From assembly GCA_963842575.1 (NCBI GenBank), contig CAWJGS010000001.1, positions 277,201-341,200 of the forward strand: a stretch of 64,000 nt of DNA, read 5' to 3'. Under the pieces are notes generated by a model. That model saw nothing but the letters and a program-made list of their open reading frames with translations. It made no database searches and was not told the origin of the DNA. Origin of the DNA: JACDER01 sp963842575 (GTDB taxonomy: Bacteria > Actinomycetota > Thermoleophilia > Gaiellales > Gaiellaceae). Positions 27,418-35,891 of this stretch are shown here, one piece after another (positions within the stretch are counted from its first letter, which is position 1; every line of letters begins with the position of its first letter). The position numbers and the translations under genes are program-made.

Positions 27418-28958
27418 GTCCGGTCTTCCTGCACGACCGGCTGGCCTTCCGTGTCGTACCCGGCGAGCGTGCGCTCGAGCTCGGCCACGAGCTCGTCCAC
27501 GCGTTCGGCCGTGACCACGCGCTCGGCCTGCTCCGCGGCGAGGCGGTCAGCGGCCTCCCGAACCTGCACCATCGCCGCGGCGACCTGGTCGGCGGCGGAT
27601 TTCTGCTGCTGCGTCGCCAGGATGGATTCCTCCAGCATCTCGACCGTCGAGCTCATGAGCTCGCCAACCTCGCGCGCCTGGCGCGTGCCCTGCTCGGTGG
27701 CCATGATCGTCGCGTTCGTCTCGTCCTGGACGCCGGCGACGATCTCGCGGATCGAATCCGTCGAGCGGATGGAGCGCTCCGCCAGCTTGCGCACCTCGCT
27801 CGCGACCACCGCGAAACCACGGCCCGCATCTCCGGCGCGCGCGGCCTCGATCGCGGCGTTGAGCGCGAGGAGGTTCGTCTGCTCGGCCAGCTCGTTGATG
27901 AGCTCGAGGATCTCGCCGATCTTCTGCGAGCGCTCACCGAGCGAGAGAGTCCGTTCTGCAATTGCCTCGACTTTCGCGCGCATGTCCTGCATCGTGTCCC
28001 CGGTTCGCTCGGCTACTTCGGAGACGCGCCGCATGTTGTCCGAGAGCGACGTCGCTGTTGCGGCGAGCTCCTCGATCGTCGCCGAGCTTTCCGCGACGGC
28101 CGACGACTGCTCGCTCGTGGCAGAGACCGTCTCTCGCGCGGCGTTTCGCAGCTCCTGCACGACGTCCGACAGAACGCCTGTCGTCGCCCGTACGTGCTCG
28201 AGCAGGTCCTCGAGATTGCGCTCGCGGTCCGAAAGCGATCCCACCGCGCTCTTCAGCCGCGCCTCGCGGTCGGCCACCTGGCCGATCAGGCGGAAGGCAT
28301 AGATCGTGAAACCGACGGCGCCCAGCAGGCCGAGGATCCCGGCGATCAGCCCGGCGATCAGCGCCTCGTTGCCCGCGGACTTCGCCTCGGACACGGCCTG
28401 ATCGGCCTGAGCAGTCTGAATCGCCGCCAGCTCGTTGAGCGGCGGAATGACGCTGTTGCTGTATGCGTTCTGCTGCTCGAGCGCCTTCACCAGGCTTGGT
28501 CCGCCCGCTTGCCCCGTCAGAGCCGGCTTGACGTTTTCGATGAAGTTGGAGATCGAAGCCTGGTTTGCGGCGATGGCCTCGGCCTTCTTCGTGCGCTCGA
28601 GATCCGTCTGCGTGTGCACGCTGCTCAGGCTGGAGAGGAACTCGACGCGGGCCCGGTCGAGGCGGGCGAGAGTCTCGTCGCTCGTCTCCGTGACGTAGCT
28701 GAAGATCGCCGCCTGCTCCTGCCAGAACGCAGCGATCGCTCGCTGGACCTGCTCCGCGTCATCCCGTGCGTCGAGCGCGTTGTGCTGGTACTGGTCGAGT
28801 GCGCTCTCGTATCGCCAGATGGTGACGCCGAGGGTAGTTGCCAGAAGCAGGACGATCGCGAGGCTCGCGATGACGATTCGACGGGCGGGTTCGCGTGGGA
28901 TCCGGCCGGCGACGGCGGTCAATCCCGCGCGCCGACCGCTCTCGGTTCCAGAGCTCAT
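27414..28958 (-). CDS. Methyl-accepting chemotaxis protein
   Basis: 514 residues. TM1 at about 25-47 (IVIASLAIVLLLATTLGVTIW), an extracytoplasmic helical sensor domain of about 150 residues, TM2 at about 200-225 (ALIAGLIAGILGLLGAVGF), and no clear HAMP. The signalling hairpin has INELAEQTNLLALNAAIEAA, GRGFAVVASEVRKLAERS and methylation-helix repeats rich in Glu/Gln/Ala. The C-terminus lacks an NWETF-like CheR/CheB tether. It is the first gene of the operon; a TATCCT -10 box lies about 43 nt upstream. The ligand is unknown. Confidence 0.92.
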   Translation of the reverse strand: MSSGTESGRRAGLTAVAGRIPREPARRIVIASLAIVLLLATTLGVTIWRYESALDQYQHNALDARDDAEQVQRAIAAFWQEQAAIFSYVTETSDETLARLDRARVEFLSSLSSVHTQTDLERTKKAEAIAANQASISNFIENVKPALTGQAGGPSLVKALEQQNAYSNSVIPPLNELAAIQTAQADQAVSEAKSAGNEALIAGLIAGILGLLGAVGFTIYAFRLIGQVADREARLKSAVGSLSDRERNLEDLLEHVRATTGVLSDVVQELRNAARETVSATSEQSSAVAESSATIEELAATATSLSDNMRRVSEVAERTGDTMQDMRAKVEAIAERTLSLGERSQKIGEILELINELAEQTNLLALNAAIEAARAGDAGRGFAVVASEVRKLAERSIRSTDSIREIVAGVQDETNATIMATEQGTRQAREVGELMSSTVEMLEESILATQQQKSAADQVAAAMVQVREAADRLAAEQAERVVTAERVDELVAELERTLAGYDTEGQPVVQEDRT

Positions 28959-29264
28959 CCGACCGTCCTACTTCTCGCCTTGCACGAGCGTTCCTCCGGC
29001 AGGATAGAGGCCGGAAGACCCGGACTCTGAGGCTCAGGTCGAGGCTAATGCTCTCGGCGGTGCTCAAGACGTGCTCGAGCTCTTCCGCGTGCGGCGTCCG
29101 TCATCGTTCGCCGTGTAGACCCCTCAGGGATCTGATCTCGCCGCGAGAGTGCTTGAGGAAGAACGGCGTGGTGATGCTGTCGTCGGAGTTGCGGAGGAGG
29201 CAGCGGGCGCTCGTCGGGCATATTGCGTGTAGATCGACGTACGACGAGCACGCCCTAGCGACCT
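28959..29264. promoter_or_regulatory. Upstream region of the chemosensory operon
   Basis: A 306-bp gap between the MCP start and the PhyH stop (both genes minus-strand). Minus-strand TATCCT (29,006 to 29,001) is a plausible -10 box for the operon. I see no gene, tRNA or convincing terminator in the rest. Confidence 0.35.
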
Positions 29265-30410
29265 CTAGCTCACTGCGAAGCGCGCGGCCTCGGATAGATC
29301 GCAAGGCTCCGGGAGCTGCACGCGGAACTTCCGGTTTGCGAGCGATGCCGGCGAGCTGTAGCTGCACTTCCACAGGATCTGAGGGCCTCGAGCCGTCGCG
29401 CCCTCGCGATGCAAGCCGCTCGCGTTCCAGAGGACGATGGTGCCCGCGCGTGGGCTGAGCGTACGAATAGCCGAGTCTGGCACGAGCTCGGCGAACTCGG
29501 TCGCGGGTGCAACGCGGCGTCCTCCGGGCGCCCACGGCCACAGCGCCGCGTACGGCCCCTCGCCGGTGCTCCCCGCCACGTACTCCAACTGGTCGGTGCC
29601 TGCCTGGACGTCGGAGAGGTGAAGGACCACTCTCACAAGGCGTTTGTCTTGTGCGTCGCGATGCCAGTTCTCCCAGGACTCGGTGTCCTCGGGAGGTGCA
29701 GCCTTGTACACCTGATTACAGTGGGTGAGCTTGCCCCACATCCCGAGGTAAGCATTGACGACGTCGAGCAACCTTGACGAGACCGCTATCCGCAGCCAAG
29801 GATCGTCGAGGGGCAGTTCAGCGTTCCTGCCGTATCGTCGATGGGCGAGCTCTTTCGGCGTGGTTTTCTCAGCGGCTGCTCCGCTCCGCGTAAGCCTGCG
29901 CTCTGCCTCGCGCCCGAATGTGGTCGCCTCGTCGGTGACGTCCTTCCAGAGATCGGTCGAGAACAGCCGCGCGAACTCGATTTCGGCTATCCCGTCCGTT
30001 CTGAGGCGCGCAACGAGCTCCGACTGGAGATCGTCGAGCACCGGCGGATGCTCTGCCATGAGCCGGCGGGCTTCCTCGTTGGTGCCGAGCTGATCTTCGC
30101 GTTCGTACGCGGTCAGCAAGCGGGTGCGCTCCTGCTCCCGGGGCTGCGACGCCAAGAGGGACTTCTGAAGCTCCAGATGCTCCCCCAGGGCGACTCGCTG
30201 CGCTTCGAGCTGTTGGATCCGGGAATCGATTTGTGCAAGCTGTTCCTCCGATGCACGCGCTCGCGCGGACTCGAGCTCGTCGATCCGCGCCGAGACCTTG
30301 GCAATTCGCGCCTCGCACCCGGCCACCTTGCGCTCGAGCCTTGGACGACCCTTGCCCGGGAACCGATATTTTTGTTGGTTTCCCGGCCGCGAGTGACTCG
30401 TCTGTTTCAC
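29265..30410 (-). CDS. PhyH-like Fe(II)/2-oxoglutarate dioxygenase with coiled-coil N-terminus
   Basis: The C-terminal ~250 residues resemble phytanoyl-CoA dioxygenases: WENWHRDAQDKRLVRVVLHL (metal His and Asp), AGTIVLWNASGLHREGA (second metal His) and CSYSSPASLANRKFRV with a likely 2-oxoglutarate Arg. The first ~110 residues are a long charged coiled coil (ARIAKVSARIDELESARARA; IQQLEAQRVALGEHLELQKS). GTG at 30,410 is the best start in this frame, although indels between it and rsmG leave the N-terminus uncertain. Substrate unknown. Such enzymes hydroxylate small molecules or halogenate natural products. Confidence 0.75.
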   Translation of the reverse strand: MKQTSHSRPGNQQKYRFPGKGRPRLERKVAGCEARIAKVSARIDELESARARASEEQLAQIDSRIQQLEAQRVALGEHLELQKSLLASQPREQERTRLLTAYEREDQLGTNEEARRLMAEHPPVLDDLQSELVARLRTDGIAEIEFARLFSTDLWKDVTDEATTFGREAERRLTRSGAAAEKTTPKELAHRRYGRNAELPLDDPWLRIAVSSRLLDVVNAYLGMWGKLTHCNQVYKAAPPEDTESWENWHRDAQDKRLVRVVLHLSDVQAGTDQLEYVAGSTGEGPYAALWPWAPGGRRVAPATEFAELVPDSAIRTLSPRAGTIVLWNASGLHREGATARGPQILWKCSYSSPASLANRKFRVQLPEPCDLSEAARFAVS

Positions 30411-30480
30411 GGGCCGCGAGCGACTCACCCGTTCGCGGGGGCTGCACGCTTGCAGAGGCCGCCGCCGAGGGATTCTCCAT

Positions 30481-31118
30481 CTTTGTGTACACATTGAGAC
30501 AGAGGCCACCCTCGCCGAGGATCGCGACCGGTGACAAGCTCAGCCGAAGCGCCGCCGCTCGCACCTCGTCCTCGACGCGATCCTTCCCGGGTCGTGCGCC
30601 CACAGTACGAGCGCGCCTCCGTCTTTGAGGAGTGGGGCTGCAAGGCGAAACATGGCAGGCGCCTGCAACAGCCCGCGAGCCGTCACGAGATCGAACTGCG
30701 ACTCCCCGTCTGTCCACAGTTGAACCGGAGCCTGTACGACCTCGACGTTCGCGAGCGCCATCGCCTCGACGCACTGCCCGAGGAACCCGCATCGTCTCCC
30801 GTCCTGCTCGATCAGCGTGAAGCGTGCATCGGGTAGAGCTGCGGCGAGCGCAAGACCAGGGAAGCCGGCGCCGCTCCCGATATCCGCCGCATCCTTCGCC
30901 CGGCGAACCTGCTCGAGCTCGAGTGCATCGAGCGACTCAGCGAGCCTCTCCACCGCGTGAATGCGCCACTTCGGCATGACGCGGCTGCCCTGATCCGTCC
31001 GGACTCGGTCGACGAAGACGGTCAGCGCGGCGATCTCGCGCGCCCCGAGTCCGTGCGGTTCGGCCACGGCGCGAACGTCGTCTTCGGTGCTCGGGACTGC
31101 GGCGTTGGAATCCACCAT
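30481..31118 (-). CDS. rsmG: RsmG (GidB) 16S rRNA G527 methyltransferase, 3' end frameshifted
   Basis: Makes m7G527 in 16S rRNA. Motifs are AKDAADIGSGAGFPGLALAA (SAM site), ARFTLIEQDGRRCGFLGQCV and FDLVTARGLLQAP. The literal frame stops near 30,540, but the next frame continues with EVRAAALRLSLSPVAIL and GGLCLNVYTKMEN, the normal RsmG ending, so a shift near 30,590 is likely. The true stop is unclear (between about 30,425 and 30,480). In many bacteria rsmG precedes parAB; those genes are not here. Confidence 0.85.
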
Positions 31119-31316
31119 GGTGAAGAAATCATCCTGCCAGACGTGGAAGGAGCGTCGATTACGCTCCGGTGCCTGGCGGACGTCGTCGGGGCGCAGGAGG
31201 AGCGACTCGTCGGATCGGACGCGCGAGCCGCTCCCTGACCGCGTGCGGACGTCGACTCGCTGAAGGCGCTCTCGATCATCTGAGCGGTGCTCGCTGCTCG
31301 CGTCTAACCTGCTGCC

Positions 31317-31591
31317 GTGGAGATCGAGGACGCCGAGCGCCGCGTTCGTGACTTGTCTGCCCGCCTTCGGGAGCTGTCGTCCGAGCTGGCCGCGGTCGTC
31401 GACGAGAGCGAAGGTGTCATCCGGGACCCGCCGCGGGAGGATCTGCTCGCGCTGGCCCGCCGGATGAAGACGATGAGGAGCTCTCGCTCCCGGAGGGACG
31501 CCGCGATTTGATCGAGGAGCGGCTGTTCGCCACGGGCGTCCAGCCGGAACGTGGCGGCGATCGCACCGGAGATGCCGGAGACGTCGTCTGA
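31317..31591 (+). CDS. Small coiled-coil protein, one frameshift
   Basis: GTG at 31,317 lies 6 nt after TAACCT, a leaderless arrangement. The first frame gives EIEDAERRVRDLSARLRELS, a heptad-like helix, then DPPREDLLALARRMKT. A shift near 31,475 continues with EELSLPEGRRDLIEERLFAT and stops at TGA 31,589-31,591, for a total of about 91 residues. No family recognised. Confidence 0.5.
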
Positions 31592-31726
31592 CGAAGTCGA
31601 CTCCGTCGGCGTATTCGACGGCCAGGTTGTTTGGGTGCTCGAGAGCGAAGTGAGCAACAAATTCCGTTCCGCTTTATGTCGGAGCGGAGTCGACGCCTAT
31701 CGTCATACGTCGGTATCTCTACGTGG

Positions 31727-32298
31727 CTAGGCCGTCACGGAGAAATCGCCGAACGTGTACGCCTGCGTGGTGAGCGGCGCGTGGCCGGAACCGTCTGTGC
31801 CGAGGTTGACCCACTGCAGCGCGCGCGTGGCGCTCGTCTCGGTGCCGTACGAGAGCACGTCGTCCGTCCCGAGCGGGCCTACCCTGCACACGGAACACGA
31901 CGTGGGCGTCGCAGCCGCACACCTCGCCGAGCGCGGTGTCCGTGTACGACACCATCATGTGGTTCCCACCGGAGAAGTGCGCGCAGTCGATGTTGTAGGT
32001 GGCTCGTTCTCTCGCGAGAATGCCGTTGTTGTACTGGACCTCGATCGCGCCCACATCGCCGTCGCAGTCCCCTGACGGGTCGTTGTTCGCTGTTGACGTA
32101 GACGGTCTCGCCGTCGCTGATCGTGCTCGTGATCGTGATCTTGTGGATCGCCTGGCCGCCGGCGAAGGGGGTGATGAAGATGGAACCGTTGAATTTCGCG
32201 GAGCCGGTGAGGTGTCCCTGCGGCGTGGCCGCAGCCGCGAGCCCTGCGAATGCGAGCGCCGCGACGCACGTGCCGCAGATTGTTACGACTGTCTTCAT
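31727..32298 (-). CDS. Small secreted 'CDGD' family protein A, frameshifted
   Basis: Signal peptide MKTVVTICGTCVAALAFAGL...AAA, then TPQGHLTGSAKFNG. Repairing shifts near 32,085 and 31,880 gives SGDCDGDVGAIEVQYNNG, NIDCAHFSGGNHMMVSY and an ending LQWVNLGTDGSGHAPLTTQA...FGDFSVTA. The core G-x-CDGD-x-G and CAH(F/Y) are shared with proteins B and C. An AGGAGGT Shine-Dalgarno lies 8 nt before the ATG in a leader that is also found before B. Function unknown; it should be exported. Confidence 0.6.
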
Positions 32299-32476
32299 GC
32301 TTCGTGACCTCCTCTAGGCCCTGGGGCGACCTCACTACTCCGCGGGGGTCCGCTGTAGCCAGGCCTTCGAAGCGGATCGGAGAGTTGGGCCGCAAACTCT
32401 CGGATCCGGACGTTCAAACCACGTACATCGGCGAGCTTCGGCTTCGTGCTGACGCCTCGGGGCGTCAGTTCGCATT

Positions 32477-32745
32477 CTAGCCTCGACGTAGGCTGAGATC
32501 GGTTGGATGACGCCGTGCTCCTGCATCGCGGCTAGGACTTCAGGCGGCGGCGACGCCAACATTCCCTGCAGGGCCGCAGGGTCGGACACGTCAGCTGTGA
32601 TTGCGATGTTGTTGCTCCCGTCTTGGGCGACGTAGTCGGTCACGTTGGTGCCGGTCCCCGATTCGATGGCGGCGGCACGTTCCGCCTTGCCTTGCAGCCA
32701 ACGGTCGATGTCTTCGACGGCATGGGTGATGACGACTTTGGGCAT
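32477..32745 (-). CDS. Small conserved-looking hypothetical protein (ferredoxin-like fold possible)
   Basis: About 89 residues, starting MPKVVITHAVEDIDRWLQGK with GGGAG-type SD (AAGGGAG) upstream. It contains GTNVTDYVAQDGSNNIAITA and SPPPEVLAAMQEHGVIQPIS and ends YVEA. The length and alternating strand/helix pattern suggest a dimeric alpha-beta barrel like small monooxygenases, but this is only a fold guess. The literal frame runs on to 32,335; a one-base change restores a TAG at 32,477-32,479, which is the more natural end. Confidence 0.55.
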
Positions 32746-33016
32746 TCGACTCCCTTCGTGCGGCAGGTAGCGGTCTGTGTGGGCCCACCGTACTCCACCC
32801 AACGCCAAAACGTACGTCCGTGGTACCTAGCCAGTACAGGGAAGGAGCGGCCCCGCCCCAGATCGCCAGACGGCCCCCCGGGCGGCCTAGTTGCGCCCTG
32901 GCAGCTAGGGGTTGCGTGCCTGGCTATACAGCAGCCTTGCGGCGGCTCTTTCCAGACCTGCACACGGGAGCTGGTGAAGTAGACCCAGATCGTACCTCCT
33001 CGTGGGTGCGCCAACA

Positions 33017-33050
33017 GAGAGAGGGCCACGATCTCTCGCGGCCCTCTCTC
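33017..33050 (-). terminator. Intrinsic terminator-like hairpin after CDGD protein B
   Basis: GAGAGAGGGCC (33,017-33,027) and GGCCCTCTCTC (33,040-33,050) form a perfect 11-bp stem with a 12-nt loop, 37 nt past the TAA of protein B on the minus strand. A second small palindrome (GCTCGTTACGAGC) lies between. There is no strong U tract, as is common in high-GC bacteria. Confidence 0.65.
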
Positions 33051-33086
33051 GTTAGCTCGTTACGAGCCGAGTGAACGTGTCGGCGG

Positions 33087-33667
33087 TTAGGCCGGCGGAG
33101 TGCAGTCGAGCGGCTTAGGCTGGATCGTCCAGTTTCCGTTGTCGCAGGGGACCTCGGGGAACACGTGGCCGTCGGCAAACGCACCCCCCGTGACGTAGCC
33201 GAGGTTGACCCAGTCCTGCGCGAGCGCAGGGTCGGTAGTCACGCCGATCTGGATCCGATCCTTCGCGGGCGGCTTGACGTTGATAGCCCGGACGATCACG
33301 TACGTGTTGCCCGTGGGATCAAGGAACGTGTCGATGTAGTCGACGCTGAAGCTCCGGCAGTTCGAGTAGTGGGCACAGGCGATCTGGTAGGCGGCGATCG
33401 TCCCGGCGGTGTACTTGACGTTGATCTGACCGTGGTCGCCGTCGCAGTTGCCCGACCTGTCATTTCTCAGGTTGTAGAACGCGCCGACCTGACCGTCGAA
33501 CGCCCCGCCGGTGTTGAAAGTGATGCGGCCGACGCCGATCTGGTCGTGAAGTTCCCGCCGCCGCTGATGCTGCCCTGGGTCACCGCATAGGCGACCGCCG
33601 TGAAGGTGAGCGCCGCCATAACGAGAACGATGATTGCTACGACTTTCTTCGATACGACTTTCTTCAT
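33087..33667 (-). CDS. Small secreted 'CDGD' family protein B, one frameshift
   Basis: Signal peptide KVVAIIVLVMAALTFTAVAYA, then TQGSISGGGNFT. A shift near 33,545 leads to GRITFNTGGAFDGQVGAFYN, RSGNCDGDHGQINVKY, YQIACAHYSNCRSFSVDY and DWVNLGYVTGGAFADGHVF, ending PLDCTPPA. The core matches protein C closely (SGNCDGD-x-GQ). The leader CCTAGAGGAGGTCAC before the ATG is the same as that of protein A. About 190 residues after repair. Function unknown. Confidence 0.65.
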
Positions 33668-34232
33668 GCCTGGTGACCTCCTCTAGGTCCTGCCTGGAGC
33701 ATGGCCCTCCCCGTCTAGAGGAGCTTGACCGCAGCTCTTTCGCATATATGTATCTGCTAGGTGCGCCCATGCGAGAACCCGCTGGAAACAGGGGGTTTAC
33801 GCGTCTCTGCAGGCCGGTTCGGGTAACAACTGGGTAACGAACGACCGCCGCTACCCCCTGCGGGCGCGTCGTACGGCCAGGTACGGGTGAGGACGCGGCG
33901 TGGGTGCACGGGTGATGCACGGCTCACGCGGCAACGTGCCACTCGACCTTGACCCAGCCGCCGACCCGCCTTTGCACACCGGCCTCGCGTTGTCATCAGG
34001 GGAAGGCCGGGTTTCTGCTGTACGGCAGTTGTAGGGCTGGCGCCTGACTGTTCCCGGCAACGGCAGCAGCGCCAGGCGATGGTAGCGTGTTCTCAACCTG
34101 GGAAACAGACACGGCCGAGGCGGCGGCGGTCGGTTGCAGGTTGTACTTACAGCCACTCGGCGATACGGTGCTCTCACCAGGCGGGCATGCGGCGACCACG
34201 CTGCGCCGCAACCAACGGTAGGAAGGACCCTG
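33668..34232. other. 565-bp divergent gap between CDGD proteins B and C
   Basis: Holds the leader of protein B (AGGAGGT near 33,678) and the leader of C (CGCAACCAACGGTAGGAAGG, 34,206-34,225). A minus-strand open frame at 33,996-34,310 has no coding support I trust, and I see no RNA gene. Both flanking genes read outward, so promoters should lie here. Confidence 0.4.
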
Positions 34233-34786
34233 ATGAAGAAGTACGTAGCGATCTGCGTCACGCTGGCGGCGCTCGTGTGGGTGGGTGTCGCGGCTGCGGA
34301 CACGCCGCAAGGCAAGCTGACCGGCCAGGCCACGATCGGTAACCCGCTCTGTTGCTCGAATTTCATAATCGCCAGCGGCAGCCCCGTGATAGACGGAGGC
34401 ACGTCCTACGTCGGCTTGGAGAACGACAAGTCAGGCAACTGCGACGGGGACAGCGGGCAAGTCCTGCTTGGCAACCTCCCGGCGGCGAACGTCGTCTGTG
34501 CGCACTATGTCGCCAGTTCGGGCTGCTGTACCACCGGTAGTCCGAAGATGCGTTTGCCGTCCAGCATCCGCAGATGGGGATTTATCTCATCTTCCGGATC
34601 ACCGACAACGGACCGCTCAGCGGCAGCGTCTCGCCGGACACCTGGGCGGAGGGCCCGGGCGTGGACACGCTCGCCGAGGCCAGGGCGATCGTGAACAAGG
34701 GACGCATCGGCGGCGACTTCGCGGCCACTCCCTGGATATTCGCGGACGTTGCGGCCGGTGACTTCACCGTGACCGCTGCACAGTGA
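34233..34786 (+). CDS. Small secreted 'CDGD' family protein C, one frameshift
   Basis: Signal peptide MKKYVAICVTLAALVWVGVA, then ADTPQGKLTGQATIG and NDKSGNCDGDSGQVLLGN with VVCAHYVASSGCC. A shift near 34,540 gives EDAFAVQHPQMGIYLIFRIT and the ending TPWIFADVAAGDFTVTAAQ. SD-like AGGAAGGA precedes the ATG. It is about 184 residues after repair. It has four or more Cys, which fits an exported disulphide protein. Function unknown. It is the closest relative of truncated gene D just downstream. Confidence 0.65.
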
Positions 34787-34844
34787 CCGCGAGAGCGAGT
34801 GCAGCGGTGCGCCGTGCCGCAACCAACGGCAGGAAGGACCTGAC

Positions 34845-34984
34845 ATGAAGAAGTACGTAGCGATCTGCGGCACACTGGCCGCGCTGACATGGGCAGGTGT
34901 CGCCGCTGCGACAGCGCCGCAGGGCAAGCTCACGGGTTCAGCAACGGTCTTTGGAAGCGCTCTTACCATCACCACCCCCGTCCT
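34845..34984 (+). CDS. Small secreted 'CDGD' family protein D, cut at a sequence join
   Basis: Only the first ~46 residues remain: MKKYVAICGTLAALTWAGVA, ATAPQGKLTGSATVFG and LTITTPVLD. The leader and signal peptide are nearly identical to those of protein C at the DNA level, so the pair is a recent tandem duplication. The coding sequence ends abruptly near 34,985, where the sequence switches to the 3' part of an unrelated minus-strand gene. Confidence 0.65.
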
Positions 34985-34990
34985 CGATAG
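34980..34990. other. Probable chimeric join 1 (actinobacterial-like to Chloroflexota-like)
   Basis: Protein D (+) loses its core here, and the M1-peptidase-like gene (-) loses its catalytic part at the same point, after ALERRLGSY where family members continue with PY-x-x-F. Two unrelated genes truncated head-on at one point is what an assembly or contig join produces. Confidence 0.7.
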
Positions 34991-35823
34991 GAGCCCAGAC
35001 GGCGCTCGAGCGCGTCGAAGGCGTCCGCGGCGGCATCGAGCATCGCCGCCCCCGGCGCGCCCGCCCGGTAATAGACTCGGACGACCGTGTCCCGGACGAC
35101 CCGCGACGCCTTCTTGAAGTCGGTCGCGGCGGTCACCGTGAAGTCGCGCACGTCGGACGCGGCGAAGGTCTGGGTCAGGCCGTCCCTGCTGACCGAGACC
35201 CGGTCGCCCGTGGTCGCCAGCACGAGCTTCTGGGTGGTGACGATCCGAACCTTGACCGACCGGCTTGTGGCCGTCTCGAACGGGTCGCCGTGGTTGGGGC
35301 GGTCGAACGCGATCCGCCGGCTGACCCACGGCAGCCAGCGGTAGAGGTCGGCGACGCCGTTCGCCCGGGTGAACAGCCAGTTCGAGCCGGTCACGCTGCT
35401 GCGGAGGGTGGCGTGATAGCGCACCCGGACCCGCGTCGTGCCGCCCGGTGGCAGCACGCCGCCGAGCGGCACCACGATCGTCTGATCGCTGATGCGGACC
35501 GCGACGGCGCGGCCATCGACCGTCACCGGCTCGAGCCGGATCGCGCCGAGTCGCGCCGCGACGGTGTTGAGCTCGACCCGGTCGATGGGGCTCCCGGACG
35601 TGTTGCGGATCGTCGCCAGCGAGTTGACGTAGACCTTGCGCGAACCCCAGCCGAGCCACAGGTAGACGTCGTAGGTCGCGTCGAGCAACGGGCTCGATCG
35701 GTTGACGAACCCCGGCACGATGTCGCCGCCGGCGGCGCGCGCGGTACCGGCGATCGGGGAGGGGAGGGCCAGGGCGGTCACCGCAACGACGGCGGCCAGC
35801 AGGAGCGGCAGGCGTCGAACCAT
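34985..35823 (-). CDS. N-terminal part of an M1-aminopeptidase-like secreted protein, truncated
   Basis: About 278 residues with a signal peptide (RRLPLLLAAVVAVTALALP). The preserved part is the beta-rich N-domain of M1-type peptidases: VYVNSLATIRNTSGSPIDRV, VPLGGVLPPGGTTRVRVRYH, RWLPWVSRR and FTVTAATDFKKASRVV, then the pre-catalytic helix DAFDALERRLGSY. The HExxH zinc domain is missing because of the join. TAGGAT lies 6 nt before the ATG (leaderless type). Confidence 0.65.
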
Positions 35824-35891
35824 GCGGTCATCCTACGCCGGAGGCACCCTCGCCCTGAAGGCGGGCTCCGGAGGCCGCGTAGACTTCGGCC
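35824..35891. promoter_or_regulatory. Divergent leaderless-type promoters
   Basis: Minus-strand TAGGAT (35,835 to 35,830) is 6 nt before the peptidase ATG. Plus-strand TAGACT (35,880-35,885) is 6 nt before the GlcD GTG. The spacing supports both start choices. Confidence 0.5.

Noticed and set aside
30400..30412. TGTTTCAC next to rsmG, resembling half of a parS site
   Set aside because: The second half (GTGAAACA) is missing (GGGCCGCG follows) and no parAB genes are near.
31304..31660. Minus-strand Ser/Arg-rich frame opposite the small coiled-coil gene
   Set aside because: The plus strand has a leaderless promoter and a continuing helical protein after one shift; the minus frame looks like its shadow.
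34100..34310. Minus-strand frame between CDGD proteins B and C (33,996-34,310)
   Set aside because: It overlaps the signal-peptide region of protein C and has no start signal, no motif and irregular composition.
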